A stretch of 5,351 nt of DNA from Thermomicrobiaceae bacterium (GCA_007122555.1 SKTL01000310.1:1-5351), one strand, 5' to 3'. Numbered from the stretch's first letter, positions 1-5,351 are shown. Notes: generated from the letters alone by a model not told the origin. A program made the numbers and translations.

Positions 1-2
1 AT

Positions 3-75
3 GCGCCCGTAGCTCAGTGGATAGAGCGTTTGGTTGCGGACCAAAAGGTCGCAGGTTCGAGTCCTGCCGGGCGTA
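3..75 (+). tRNA. tRNA-Arg, anticodon GCG
   Basis: A complete cloverleaf can be drawn. The acceptor stem is 3-9 with 68-74 (one G-U at the end), the D stem GCTC/GAGC, the anticodon stem TTTGG/CCAAA (29-33/41-45), and the T arm GCAGG-TTCGAGT-CCTGC (51-67). The seven-base loop TTGCGGA puts GCG at 36-38, which reads CGC and CGU. A follows the GG of the D loop, matching the A20 arginine identity base, and C35 is the second Arg determinant. The discriminator is A75. The following bases are CGA, so the CCA end must be added after transcription. Most bacteria read CGU/CGC with an ACG (inosine) anticodon, so GCG is unusual. The promoter lies before the window. Confidence 0.95.
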
Positions 76-83
76 CGATACAG

Positions 84-119
84 AGAATGCAAGGCGCACA
101 GTCGCCTTGCATTTTCTTT
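84..119 (+). terminator. Rho-independent terminator of tRNA-Arg
   Basis: There is an 11-bp perfect stem, AATGCAAGGCG (86-96) with CGCCTTGCATT (103-113), around a six-base loop (97-102). The run TTTTCTTT follows at 112-119. It starts about 10 bases after the tRNA-Arg end, so tRNA-Arg is a separate transcription unit from the two serine tRNAs downstream. Confidence 0.88.
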
Positions 120-135
120 GTCCGACTGCCAGAAT
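107..135 (+). promoter_or_regulatory. possible promoter for the tRNA-Ser pair
   Basis: TTGCAT (107-112) and CAGAAT (130-135) are 17 bp apart, the ideal spacing for a sigma-70 type promoter, and the predicted start falls at about 142-143, the first base of tRNA-Ser(CGA). The match is weak (3/6 at -35, 4/6 at -10). The -35 box would sit inside the 3' arm of the preceding terminator. It is proposed mainly because the terminator implies that a new promoter must lie in this 23-67 bp gap. Confidence 0.3.
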
Positions 136-142
136 TCGACGC

Positions 143-327
<185 letters not shown>

Positions 328-370
328 AGGGTTCGAATCCCTCCCCTTCCGCCAATGAACACAGGACCCG

Positions 371-403
371 AACCGGCGACTCAACTGAGCCGCCGGTTGT
401 TTC
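371..403 (+). terminator. terminator after the tRNA-Ser pair
   Basis: AACCGGCG (371-378) pairs with CGCCGGTT (391-398). The stem continues past one A/C mismatch with CTC/GAG (380-382/387-389) and closes with the loop AACT. On the plus strand TTGTTT follows, giving a modest U tract. It lies 17 bp after the last tRNA and 16 bp before the stop of the convergent amidase gene. It may also slow polymerase from the other side, although no T run follows it on the minus strand. Confidence 0.75.
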
Positions 404-418
404 GTATCTGTAGTGGTT

Positions 419-1543
419 TTAGACGAAGATATCCAGCGGAAGCATCGCCGAGACGATGAAGTTCGGCGCATCCACCACCTGGCTCACTTTGAGGTCGACC
501 GCCACGCTGCAGATCGCATAGCCCTGCTGACGATCGTATCCCCGGGTCTCCAGGTGATCAATCATGCTGATCAGCGCATTTCGCGCGGCCAGTGAGAGAT
601 CCTCGGATTCGTTCCGTCCATCGGGATGCAGCGGCATACCCGTCGTCGCGTAGAACCGCCGCGGAACCGCCATCTCGGTTCCCGTGAAGTAATCCGAATG
701 CGACAGCTGTGGAAACCGAATGTTTCTGCTCTCAGCCAATCCCTTGTGGATCTTGAAACGAAGATGCACAACCGATCGCATTTCGATCGCCGTTCCACAC
801 GCTTCGCAATCTCCCTGGGCGTAGTGAACGTCTCCGGTGGAGAACAATCCTCCGGGCGTATGCACTGGAAGGAACAGACTCGATCCGGGCGTCAGCTGTT
901 TGATGTCGATATTGCCGCCGGTTTCACGCGGTGGGATCGTGCGAAGGCCCTCTGATGCAATCGCCCCGCCTGGAATCGCGCCGGCTGGATCAGGAGGCAG
1001 ACACATGCCGCCCCGATCGATCAGATCCTGCTCTCGAGCAGTCGTCGACGCTCTGAGCTCAGCTGAGGGCGCGAGGCCCATGATGCCGGGGAATGGACTG
1101 TAGGGAATTCGGACGCCCGGTATCTGCGGCGATTCGGCATAGTAGTCGTCCACCAGATGCCAGTGGACAAGATACGGGTCTGGAAACAAGTCTCTCAGGT
1201 AACCGAATCCTGGAACCTCGGCAGTGAAGCCCCAGTTCTCCCAAGGGTCCGCTTCAATCTCCAGAATCTTGACTTCCAGAAGATCGCCCGGCTCGGCGCC
1301 TTTGATCGCTACCGGTCCGGTCAGCGGGTGCACCAGACTGAGATCGACCTTGCCAACGTCAGCGTGATCGGAGTTCGGGGTTAGCTGACCATCGATTGCG
1401 TCGAGAGTTTCGATACTGACCGTGTCGCCCGGCTCGACCTCGGCCAGTGGCGGGATTCCTTCGTGCCAGCGGTTGTGGCCACGATCGGACTGCTCAGCGA
1501 GCGCTTTGTACGCATCAACCGAAATATGATGTGATGCAGCCAT
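419..1543 (-). CDS. acetamidase/formamidase family amidohydrolase
   Basis: A 374-residue protein of the FmdA/AmdA family, cytosolic enzymes that hydrolyse short aliphatic amides such as formamide or acetamide to ammonia and the acid. The family core is easy to read: GDTVSIET (39-46), HPLTGPVAIKGAEPGD (72-87), SPFPGIMGLAP (149-159), TGGNIDIKQLTPGSSLFLPV (208-227), then GGLFSTGDVHYAQGDCEACG (231-250), and a C-terminal stretch with GYAICSVAVDLKVSQVVDAP (341-360). Length is near full for the family and there is no signal peptide. The ATG is preceded by GGAAGGAG with a 6-base spacer, which settles the start. One oddity is QGDCE (243-247), where most homologues I know have QGDGE. No amide or urea transporter gene is nearby, so the true substrate is open; other family members act on other amides. 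Confidence 0.92.
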   Translation of the reverse strand: MAASHHISVDAYKALAEQSDRGHNRWHEGIPPLAEVEPGDTVSIETLDAIDGQLTPNSDHADVGKVDLSLVHPLTGPVAIKGAEPGDLLEVKILEIEADPWENWGFTAEVPGFGYLRDLFPDPYLVHWHLVDDYYAESPQIPGVRIPYSPFPGIMGLAPSAELRASTTAREQDLIDRGGMCLPPDPAGAIPGGAIASEGLRTIPPRETGGNIDIKQLTPGSSLFLPVHTPGGLFSTGDVHYAQGDCEACGTAIEMRSVVHLRFKIHKGLAESRNIRFPQLSHSDYFTGTEMAVPRRFYATTGMPLHPDGRNESEDLSLAARNALISMIDHLETRGYDRQQGYAICSVAVDLKVSQVVDAPNFIVSAMLPLDIFV

Positions 1544-1549
1544 GTCAGA

Positions 1550-1557
1550 CTCCTTCC
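1550..1557 (-). promoter_or_regulatory. ribosome binding site of the amidase
   Basis: On the minus strand GGAAGGAG lies 6 bases before the ATG at 1543. It is a near-perfect Shine-Dalgarno sequence and fixes the start against upstream alternatives. Confidence 0.85.
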
Positions 1558-1661
1558 GGTTCGGACATCAGAGGGATATCCGTCTGTGATGATTCTGGAT
1601 GCGTTCCGCCGCCACAATAGCACACCCATCACCACGTCCGACACACGCTTTTCGCTTTGTA

Positions 1662-1694
1662 ACGATACTGTAGCCCCCTCCACCGGTCTTCAAT
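1662..1694 (-). promoter_or_regulatory. weak candidate promoter for the amidase
   Basis: On the minus strand TTGAAG is followed after 15 bases by TACAGT, each a 4/6 match to the consensus boxes, in the 267-bp gap upstream of the amidase. The spacing is shorter than ideal, and the resulting untranslated leader would be over 100 bases. The rest of the gap (1561-1810) shows no further gene. Confidence 0.22.
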
Positions 1695-1762
1695 GGCATA
1701 GACTGGTCGACCGACGACCTCCGTGTCGCCCAGCCCAGCAGTTCGGGTCTGCATCCGGGTAT

Positions 1763-1809
1763 CAACGGTGCTGCCCGTTCTACCAACGGTCAACTATGCT
1801 GAAAACGGG
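1763..1809. repeat. spaced AACGG repeats and CCCGTT/AACGGG inverted repeat
   Basis: AACGG occurs on the plus strand at 1764, 1785 and 1804, about 20 bp apart; the first two are within the 7-bp repeat CAACGGT (1763-1769, 1784-1790). CCCGTT (1774-1779) and AACGGG (1804-1809) form an inverted repeat with a 24-base loop just after the stop of the 59-aa gene. No T run follows on the minus strand, so a terminator is doubtful. A binding site upstream of the amidase is possible but unsupported. Confidence 0.35.
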
Positions 1810-1810
1810 T

Positions 1811-1990
1811 CTAGTTCGACGATTCGCTGCTCCGGGAACGGAGATACCAGATCACAGCCAGCGCCAGTGCGGCGCCGAACGCACCTCCGATGGCGCCGCC
1901 CCAGTTAATCGACCCGGAATCGAACCAACTGATTGCAATATAGACAACGAGGAATACAGCGACAAAGACGATCATCGTTCGCGTGTTCAT
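1811..1990 (-). CDS. small two-helix membrane protein (59 aa), unknown function
   Basis: The protein starts MNTRTMIVFV and has two hydrophobic segments, about residues 5-22 and 30-50. The second is rich in small residues (GGAIGGAFGAALALAV), a pattern that favours close helix packing. It ends in the polar tail RSRSSESSN. The open frame extends upstream to 2323, but that extension is Arg-rich, lacks any domain look and overlaps the 50-aa gene in another frame. The ATG at 1990 has GGAGG with a 5-base spacer, so I start there. It follows the 50-aa gene by 71 bp on the same strand. I do not recognise a family; the prediction rests on the RBS and the hydrophobic profile. Confidence 0.68.
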   Translation of the reverse strand: MNTRTMIVFVAVFLVVYIAISWFDSGSINWGGAIGGAFGAALALAVIWYLRSRSSESSN

Positions 1991-2061
1991 CCAGGCCTCC
2001 GGTCCTTCGGCGCACCAACGTCCGGGTTCGCGCTTTCTCACTGCGTCCTGACTGTATCGCA

Positions 2062-2214
2062 CTAAGCGCCGGAAAGGCTGAAGACGATCCGGCGAACGAC
2101 GGCGGACACTAATCCCGCGATGAAAGCAACGCCGATCCAGGTACTGGTCACCGAGCCAGTAATCAGATAGTCGGCTGACAGGAATGAAAGGACGAAGACC
2201 GTGAAAAAGACCAC
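2062..2214 (-). CDS. small two-helix membrane protein (50 aa), unknown function, GTG start
   Basis: A GTG at 2214 opens a 50-codon frame closed by TAG at 2062-2064. It is preceded by GAGGAG with an 8-base spacer, and an in-frame TGA at 2227-2229 rules out a start further upstream. Reading begins VVFFTVFVLS (initiator translated as Met) and shows two hydrophobic segments, about residues 1-20 and 24-46, separated by a short turn (TGSVTS), with RR near the end of the second helix. Size and plan resemble the 59-aa neighbour downstream. The gene is overlapped in another frame by a longer Arg-rich open frame (up to 2323) that I consider spurious. No family recognised. Confidence 0.6.
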   Translation of the reverse strand: MVFFTVFVLSFLSADYLITGSVTSTWIGVAFIAGLVSAVVRRIVFSLSGA

Positions 2215-2356
2215 CGGGAAATCTCCTCATTGACGTGATGACTCGATATTGTCTCGCCATCGCGGCGGGCGACGGCCGCGCACTTTTCGCGCAAACATCG
2301 TTCCACGTCACGGGTCGTGGCATGAACAGAGGAGTTGCCGCGTATCGAGGAAAGGC
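2215..2356 (-). other. 142-bp gap between membrane protein genes, no clear signal
   Basis: Apart from the RBS at 2221-2228, I see only a weak hairpin, CCACG (2303-2307) with CGTGG (2316-2320), which has no T run. No convincing promoter or terminator was found, so whether the two small membrane genes belong to the proS transcript cannot be decided from sequence. Confidence 0.4.
2221..2228 (-). promoter_or_regulatory. ribosome binding site that selects the GTG start of the 50-aa gene
   Basis: On the minus strand GAGGAGAT lies just after an ATG (2230-2228) that opens a different, less plausible frame. The same AGGAG serves the GTG at 2214 at normal spacing, which is the reason for preferring the GTG frame. 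Confidence 0.55.
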
Positions 2357-2959
2357 TCAGGAGAGCCCGCCGTGCGCCGCCACCAGCCAGAGAGCCATCC
2401 AGACGACGAGCATGCAGAGCAATGTGAAGGCGTAGCGCAACCCGCGACCCGGCATATACCCGCGCAGAAGAGTGAGAATCGTTGCGAACATGATGAGAAG
2501 AATCCCGCCGACCATCACCACGGGATAGACGTCAGCCAGCGTGAAGACGGGGCGCCGCCCATTCTGGAACAAGGTCAGCCAGGCGAAAAAGCCAGTCGAG
2601 ACCGTCGTTGACAGGATGTGCCAGCCGGCGATCGCCAGTCCTTCTGAGTGTCGGCGTTCATGGCGACCAGGCGGGATCCACCAGTGAATCACCGCGAGTC
2701 CGAGCAACAGCCAGACACCGAACCCGAACAACAGCAGTCCGTAGTCCTCCGGCAGAAGAAGAAGCGCAATCCCGGCAGCCGGAATGATCAATCCTAGCGA
2801 CACGAGCCAGACGAGGACGGCGCCGATCGGCGAAAAGAGCCAGAGACCGAGGTCGTAGGTCTCCGGTTCCGGTTCGAGCCATTCTTCTCGATCATCGTCG
2901 GAGTCCGGCTCTGGATCGGGGGGCCGGTACACAAAGATCCGGCGTGGTGACTGACTCAC
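2357..2959 (-). CDS. predicted multi-pass membrane protein (200 aa), unknown function
   Basis: After an N-terminal tail of about 38 residues, rich in Pro, Asp and Glu (PPDPEPDSDDDREEWLEPEP, 13-32), come about five hydrophobic segments at roughly 41-69, 72-94, 107-131, 143-166 and 174-196, joined by short charged loops (PGRHERRHSEG, 97-107). No catalytic or transporter motif is recognisable. The start is GTG at 2959, 9 bp after the proS stop and in the same frame; there is no clear Shine-Dalgarno sequence, which suggests translation coupled to proS. A second GTG at codon 10 is an alternative start. Tight spacing argues for co-transcription with proS, but says little about function. Confidence 0.8.
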   Translation of the reverse strand: MSQSPRRIFVYRPPDPEPDSDDDREEWLEPEPETYDLGLWLFSPIGAVLVWLVSLGLIIPAAGIALLLLPEDYGLLLFGFGVWLLLGLAVIHWWIPPGRHERRHSEGLAIAGWHILSTTVSTGFFAWLTLFQNGRRPVFTLADVYPVVMVGGILLIMFATILTLLRGYMPGRGLRYAFTLLCMLVVWMALWLVAAHGGLS

Positions 2960-2968
2960 GGAATCGCA

Positions 2969-4420
2969 CTAGTATGCACGGGCGAATATCACCTCGGTAT
3001 CTGTTTCAGCGCCACAGACAATGCACGATCCCGGCAGCTCCGGCTGGGTGAACGGGATACAGCGAATCGTCGCATGGGTTTCGGCCTTGATCTTGTCCTC
3101 GCACTCGGCATTGCCGCACCAGTAGGCGTAGGTAAACCCGGCATTTCCGGCGGCTCGTTCGCGCAGGCGTTCGTATTCGGTCACCCGCTCGGATTTCTCT
3201 TCAAGCATCCTGCGGGCGCCTTCGTACATGTTGGCCTGAATCTCTTCGAGCAGCGCCGGCAGCATCTCGGGAAGCTCGGCCATCGGCACCGGTTGCTTCT
3301 CGCCGGTATCGCGCCGAACGACCATGACTTGCTCGGACTGAATGTCTCGCGGGCCGAGTTCGATACGCACCGGGACGCCCTTGAGTTCCCATTCGTTGAA
3401 CTTCCAGCCAGGAGTCTTGTCATCCCGGAGATCAACCTTCACACGGATATCGGATCCCAGCGAATCCCGTACCCGCTGGACTGCGGCCTCAACGTCTTCT
3501 CGTTCCTTCGCCTTGCGCCAGATCGGAACGATAACCGCTTGTGTCGGGGCAACGCGCGGCGGCATTTTCAGACCGCGTTCGTCACCGTGGACCATGATCA
3601 CCGCGCCGACAATACGGGTGCTCAGTCCCCAACTCGTGTTGAACGCGAAGTGGCGCTCACCTTGCGCGTCGAGAAATTCGATCTCAAAGACGCGTCCGAA
3701 GTGATCGCCGAGGTTGTGGGACGTTCCCGATTGCAGCGCCCAGTGTTTGCCGCCCATCATCGCCTCGATGGTGTAGGTACGAAGCGCCCCGGCGAACTTT
3801 TCGGAATCGCTCTTCAGGCCCGGAATCACCGGTATCGCCAGTTCTGTCTCGCAGAGATCGCGGTAGACGTCCAGCATCTGGAGCGTTCGCTCTTCCGCCT
3901 CCTCGAGCGAGGCGTGCGCCGTGTGACCTTCCTGCCAGAGAAACTCAACGGTGCGCAGGAAGGCTCGCGGGCGTTCTTCCCAGCGGACAACATTCGACCA
4001 CTGGTTGATCAGAATCGGGAGATCGCGATATGACTGGACCCAGCGAGCGTAGATCGGGCAGATGATCGCTTCCGATGTCGGCCTGACCGCCCAGGGTTCC
4101 TCGAGTTTCTTGTTCCCGCCATGGGTCACCCAGGCGACTTCCGGTGCGAATCCCTCAACGTGATCAGCTTCTCGCTCGAGCATGCTCTTCGGGATGAACA
4201 GGGGGAAATAGGCGTTTTCAACACCCGTGGCCTTGATGCGGTCGTCGAGCTGCCTCTGGATGTTCTCCCAGAGCGCAAAACCATATGGTCGGATTATCCG
4301 AGTCCCGCGCACCGGCGAATCATCCGCCATCTCGGCTTTGCGAACGACCTCGACGTACCAGCGATCAAAGTCGTCCTCAACATCGGCCAGTTCTTCGACG
4401 TAACCGCGATCCGTAACCAT
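2969..4420 (-). CDS. proS: prolyl-tRNA synthetase, archaeal/eukaryal-like short form
   Basis: Cytosolic class II synthetase of 483 aa that charges tRNA-Pro with proline using ATP. Motif 1 lies around RIIRPYGFALWENIQ (41-55). Motif 2 is the hallmark RWEERPRAFLRTVEFLWQEG (146-165) followed by HTAHA. TSEAII (115-120) and motif 3 with STRIVGAVIMVHGDERGLKM (267-286) complete the core. The anticodon-binding domain follows (about 290-395). The C-terminal domain has Cys 435, 440, 466 and 469, the four-Cys zinc pattern of this form, and the chain ends in Tyr483, as in Thermus ProRS. There is no editing insertion between motifs 2 and 3, unlike the long bacterial type. ATG at 4420 has GGAGGTG 7 bases upstream; the open frame continues 47 codons further but that part is not ProRS-like. 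It has its own promoter upstream. Confidence 0.97.
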   Translation of the reverse strand: MVTDRGYVEELADVEDDFDRWYVEVVRKAEMADDSPVRGTRIIRPYGFALWENIQRQLDDRIKATGVENAYFPLFIPKSMLEREADHVEGFAPEVAWVTHGGNKKLEEPWAVRPTSEAIICPIYARWVQSYRDLPILINQWSNVVRWEERPRAFLRTVEFLWQEGHTAHASLEEAEERTLQMLDVYRDLCETELAIPVIPGLKSDSEKFAGALRTYTIEAMMGGKHWALQSGTSHNLGDHFGRVFEIEFLDAQGERHFAFNTSWGLSTRIVGAVIMVHGDERGLKMPPRVAPTQAVIVPIWRKAKEREDVEAAVQRVRDSLGSDIRVKVDLRDDKTPGWKFNEWELKGVPVRIELGPRDIQSEQVMVVRRDTGEKQPVPMAELPEMLPALLEEIQANMYEGARRMLEEKSERVTEYERLRERAAGNAGFTYAYWCGNAECEDKIKAETHATIRCIPFTQPELPGSCIVCGAETDTEVIFARAY

Positions 4421-4427
4421 ATTGTGG

Positions 4428-4434
4428 CACCTCC
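4428..4434 (-). promoter_or_regulatory. ribosome binding site of proS
   Basis: On the minus strand GGAGGTG sits 7 bases before the ATG at 4420. It decides this start over the in-frame upstream one at 4561. Confidence 0.85.
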
Positions 4435-4524
4435 GTCTGGTGGCTAATCCGTGCTGTCTTCTGGCGCCCGGGTGTCCGAGTTCCGACGTTTGTGCCGTTG
4501 GACGTCGACGCCGAGTGCGTTCGT

Positions 4525-4617
4525 CTAGCTCGCGTGACCAATGTTCGGGGCATGATCCCATGTAGAATGGGGTGCGGGCGCCTGCATGATCCGCACTCCT
4601 GCAGTGCTACCCGTCAT
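4525..4617 (-). CDS. possible leaderless upstream ORF (30 aa) in the proS leader
   Basis: The ATG at 4617-4615 lies 7 bases after the TATAAT box on the minus strand, that is at the predicted transcription start, so it could be translated without a leader. It encodes 30 residues, including the stretch QAPAPHSTWDHAPN (12-25) with three Pro codons (14, 16, 24), and stops with TAG at 4525, 104 bp before the proS ATG. A Pro-containing leader peptide before proS would fit attenuation-type control, but Pro content is only modestly high and no leader-peptide family is recognised. It may equally be chance. Confidence 0.3.
   Translation of the reverse strand: MTGSTAGVRIMQAPAPHSTWDHAPNIGHAS
4550..4607 (-). 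promoter_or_regulatory. structured, repeat-bearing part of the proS leader
   Basis: Two small hairpins are visible: GCACT/AGTGC (4593-4597/4603-4607) and CCCAT/ATGGG (4557-4561/4567-4571), each with a 5-base loop. A 9-bp direct repeat, GCATGATCC on the plus strand, is at 4550-4558 and 4584-4592. Such structure could serve leader-based control of proS. No known riboswitch or T-box fits. Confidence 0.4.
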
Positions 4618-4624
4618 CGTGCGG

Positions 4625-4633
4625 ATTATAGCA
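4625..4633 (-). promoter_or_regulatory. extended -10 promoter of proS
   Basis: On the minus strand the sequence is TGCTATAAT: a perfect -10 hexamer (4630-4625) with the TGn extension. The -35 region at 17-bp spacing (CGTCGA) is poor, as is usual when an extended -10 is present. Transcription would start near 4617-4618 and give a leader of about 197 bases before the proS ATG. Confidence 0.7.
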
Positions 4634-4708
4634 GTCGACACATTGATTCGACGCAGCGATCCGGCGTCACGACAACCGCGCGCAGTCGATGAACGGGAAG
4701 GGAAGAGA

Positions 4709-5351
4709 ATGACCGATATTCGCCGTATCGGAATCCTGACTGGTGGCGGCGACGCTCCCGGATTGAATGCCGTGATCCGCGCCGTAACGAAATCCGCGAT
4801 TCTGGAACATGGTTGGGACGTCATCGGGTTTCGCAACGGATTTGAAGGATGTATCACCGGCGATTTCGAGCAGCTGAACCTGTCGTCCGTTCGCGGAATT
4901 CTTCCCCGGGGCGGAACGATTCTCGGCGCAAGCAATCGATGCAATCCGTTCTCGTTTCAGAACACCGCCGCAGGAGAAGATTCCGCCCGCGACCACTCCG
5001 ACGACGTCATCGAGCGATTTCGGGATCTCGATATTGACGCCGTCGTTGTCATTGGCGGCGACGGTACGATGTCTATCTCCCATGAGCTGTCTCGCAAGGG
5101 CGTCCAGGTCATCGGCATTCCGAAAACGATCGACAACGACGTGCGCGGAACCAAGGTCACCTTCGGATTTGACACAGCGGTCGCCACCGCAACGGATGCG
5201 ATCGACAAGCTCCACACCACGGCCGAAAGCCACCATCGCGTGATGATCGTCGAGCTTATGGGAAGAACGGCCGGCTGGATCACGCTGTACGCCGGGGTCG
5301 CCGGCGGCGCCGACATCATCCTGCTACCTGAGTTGCCGTTCGATATCGACG
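4709..5351 (+). CDS. pfkA: 6-phosphofructokinase (5' part, runs off the window)
   Basis: The first 214 residues of a PfkA-family enzyme, which phosphorylates fructose 6-phosphate to fructose 1,6-bisphosphate in glycolysis. The nucleotide loop GGGDAPGLN (12-20), RGGTILGASNRCNPF (67-81), GGDGT (116-120), PKTIDND (138-144, catalytic Asp142), HHR (175-177) and MGRTAGW (184-190) are all in place. Gly119 corresponds to E. coli Gly104, which favours ATP as donor. Lys139 corresponds to position 124, where PPi-using enzymes carry Lys and classical ATP enzymes Gly. This Gly/Lys mix is typical of the group III (mixed-substrate) PFKs, so ATP is likely but not certain. ATG at 4709 follows GGGAAGGGAAGAGA; an ATG at 4689 is out of frame and ends at once. 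It is transcribed divergently from proS. About one third to two fifths of the protein should be missing. Confidence 0.95.
   Translation, partial: MTDIRRIGILTGGGDAPGLNAVIRAVTKSAILEHGWDVIGFRNGFEGCITGDFEQLNLSSVRGILPRGGTILGASNRCNPFSFQNTAAGEDSARDHSDDVIERFRDLDIDAVVVIGGDGTMSISHELSRKGVQVIGIPKTIDNDVRGTKVTFGFDTAVATATDAIDKLHTTAESHHRVMIVELMGRTAGWITLYAGVAGGADIILLPELPFDID

Larger units (their letters stand above)
4421..4708. other. divergent control region between proS and pfkA
   Basis: This 288-bp region holds the proS promoter, leader and possible upstream ORF on the minus strand. For the plus-strand phosphofructokinase I see a purine-rich ribosome site (GGGAAGGGAAGAGA, 4695-4708) but no convincing -35/-10 pair; TTGATT at 4643-4648 has no good partner. 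Confidence 0.6.

Noticed and set aside
1774..1809. Intrinsic terminator after the 59-aa gene
   Set aside because: The CCCGTT/AACGGG stem has a 24-base loop and no T run on the minus strand side.
1811..2323. 170-aa reading of the frame that ends with the 59-aa protein
   Set aside because: The upstream 111 residues are Arg-rich and featureless and overlap the 50-aa gene; the ATG at 1990 has a strong ribosome site and begins the membrane protein.
3074..4033. 319-codon open frame on the plus strand, antisense to proS
   Set aside because: It lies wholly inside proS, has no domain-like sequence, and long antisense frames are expected opposite a GC-rich conserved gene.
4525..4546. T-box-like string TGGTCACGCG on the minus strand upstream of proS
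   Set aside because: It resembles the T-box TGGNACCGCG, but the most conserved ACC is changed to CAC. Only about 75 bases lie between the predicted RNA start and this site, too few for a normal stem I, and no antiterminator/terminator pair follows.
4421..4561. 47-codon N-terminal extension of ProRS
   Set aside because: The extension is Arg-rich and not ProRS-like; the ATG at 4420 has GGAGGTG at good spacing and gives the usual family length.
4621..4635. Bidirectional promoter at the TATAAT site driving pfkA too
   Set aside because: On the plus strand the best overlapping hexamer is TATAGC, lacking the final T, with no -35 partner at 17 bp.
4667..5319. Long minus-strand open frames opposite pfkA
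   Set aside because: They are antisense shadows of a well-recognised gene and have no ribosome site or recognisable domain.

Overview
The window carries genes from a bacterial chromosome of moderately high GC. The best phylogenetic clue is proS. It encodes the short, archaeal/eukaryal-like prolyl-tRNA synthetase, with a four-Cys C-terminal zinc domain and a C-terminal Tyr, a form found in Thermus/Deinococcus, Chloroflexota, Bacteroidota and some other bacteria. With the group III-like phosphofructokinase, the FmdA/AmdA-type amidase and the tRNA-Arg(GCG), I lean towards Chloroflexota or a similarly deep lineage. That is an inference from gene types, not a database result.

Layout. (1) Positions 3-402, plus strand, hold three tRNA genes: tRNA-Arg(GCG), closed by a strong intrinsic terminator, then tRNA-Ser(CGA) and tRNA-Ser(GGA), 32 bp apart and followed by a second hairpin terminator. 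(2) Positions 419-1543, minus strand, hold an acetamidase/formamidase family hydrolase that converges on the tRNA block. (3) Positions 1544-1810 are intergenic. (4) Positions 1811-2959, minus strand, hold three predicted membrane proteins of 200, 50 and 59 aa. The two short ones are hidden in or beside a longer spurious frame and are supported by their own Shine-Dalgarno sequences and two-helix hydrophobicity. (5) Positions 2969-4420, minus strand, hold proS. (6) Positions 4421-4708 are a divergent control region. It carries a perfect extended -10 promoter (TGCTATAAT) pointing to proS and a possible leaderless 30-codon upstream ORF. (7) Positions 4709-5351, plus strand, hold the 5' part of a phosphofructokinase gene that runs off the window.

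The content is mostly housekeeping: translation (tRNAs, ProRS), glycolysis (PFK) and amide hydrolysis. proS and the 200-aa membrane protein are only 9 bp apart and almost certainly co-transcribed; the two small membrane genes may be at the tail of the same transcript. I found no mobile element, CRISPR array or defence system. The points most worth a second look are the proS leader, the pair of tiny membrane proteins, the GCG anticodon and the Gly/Lys active-site combination in the PFK.
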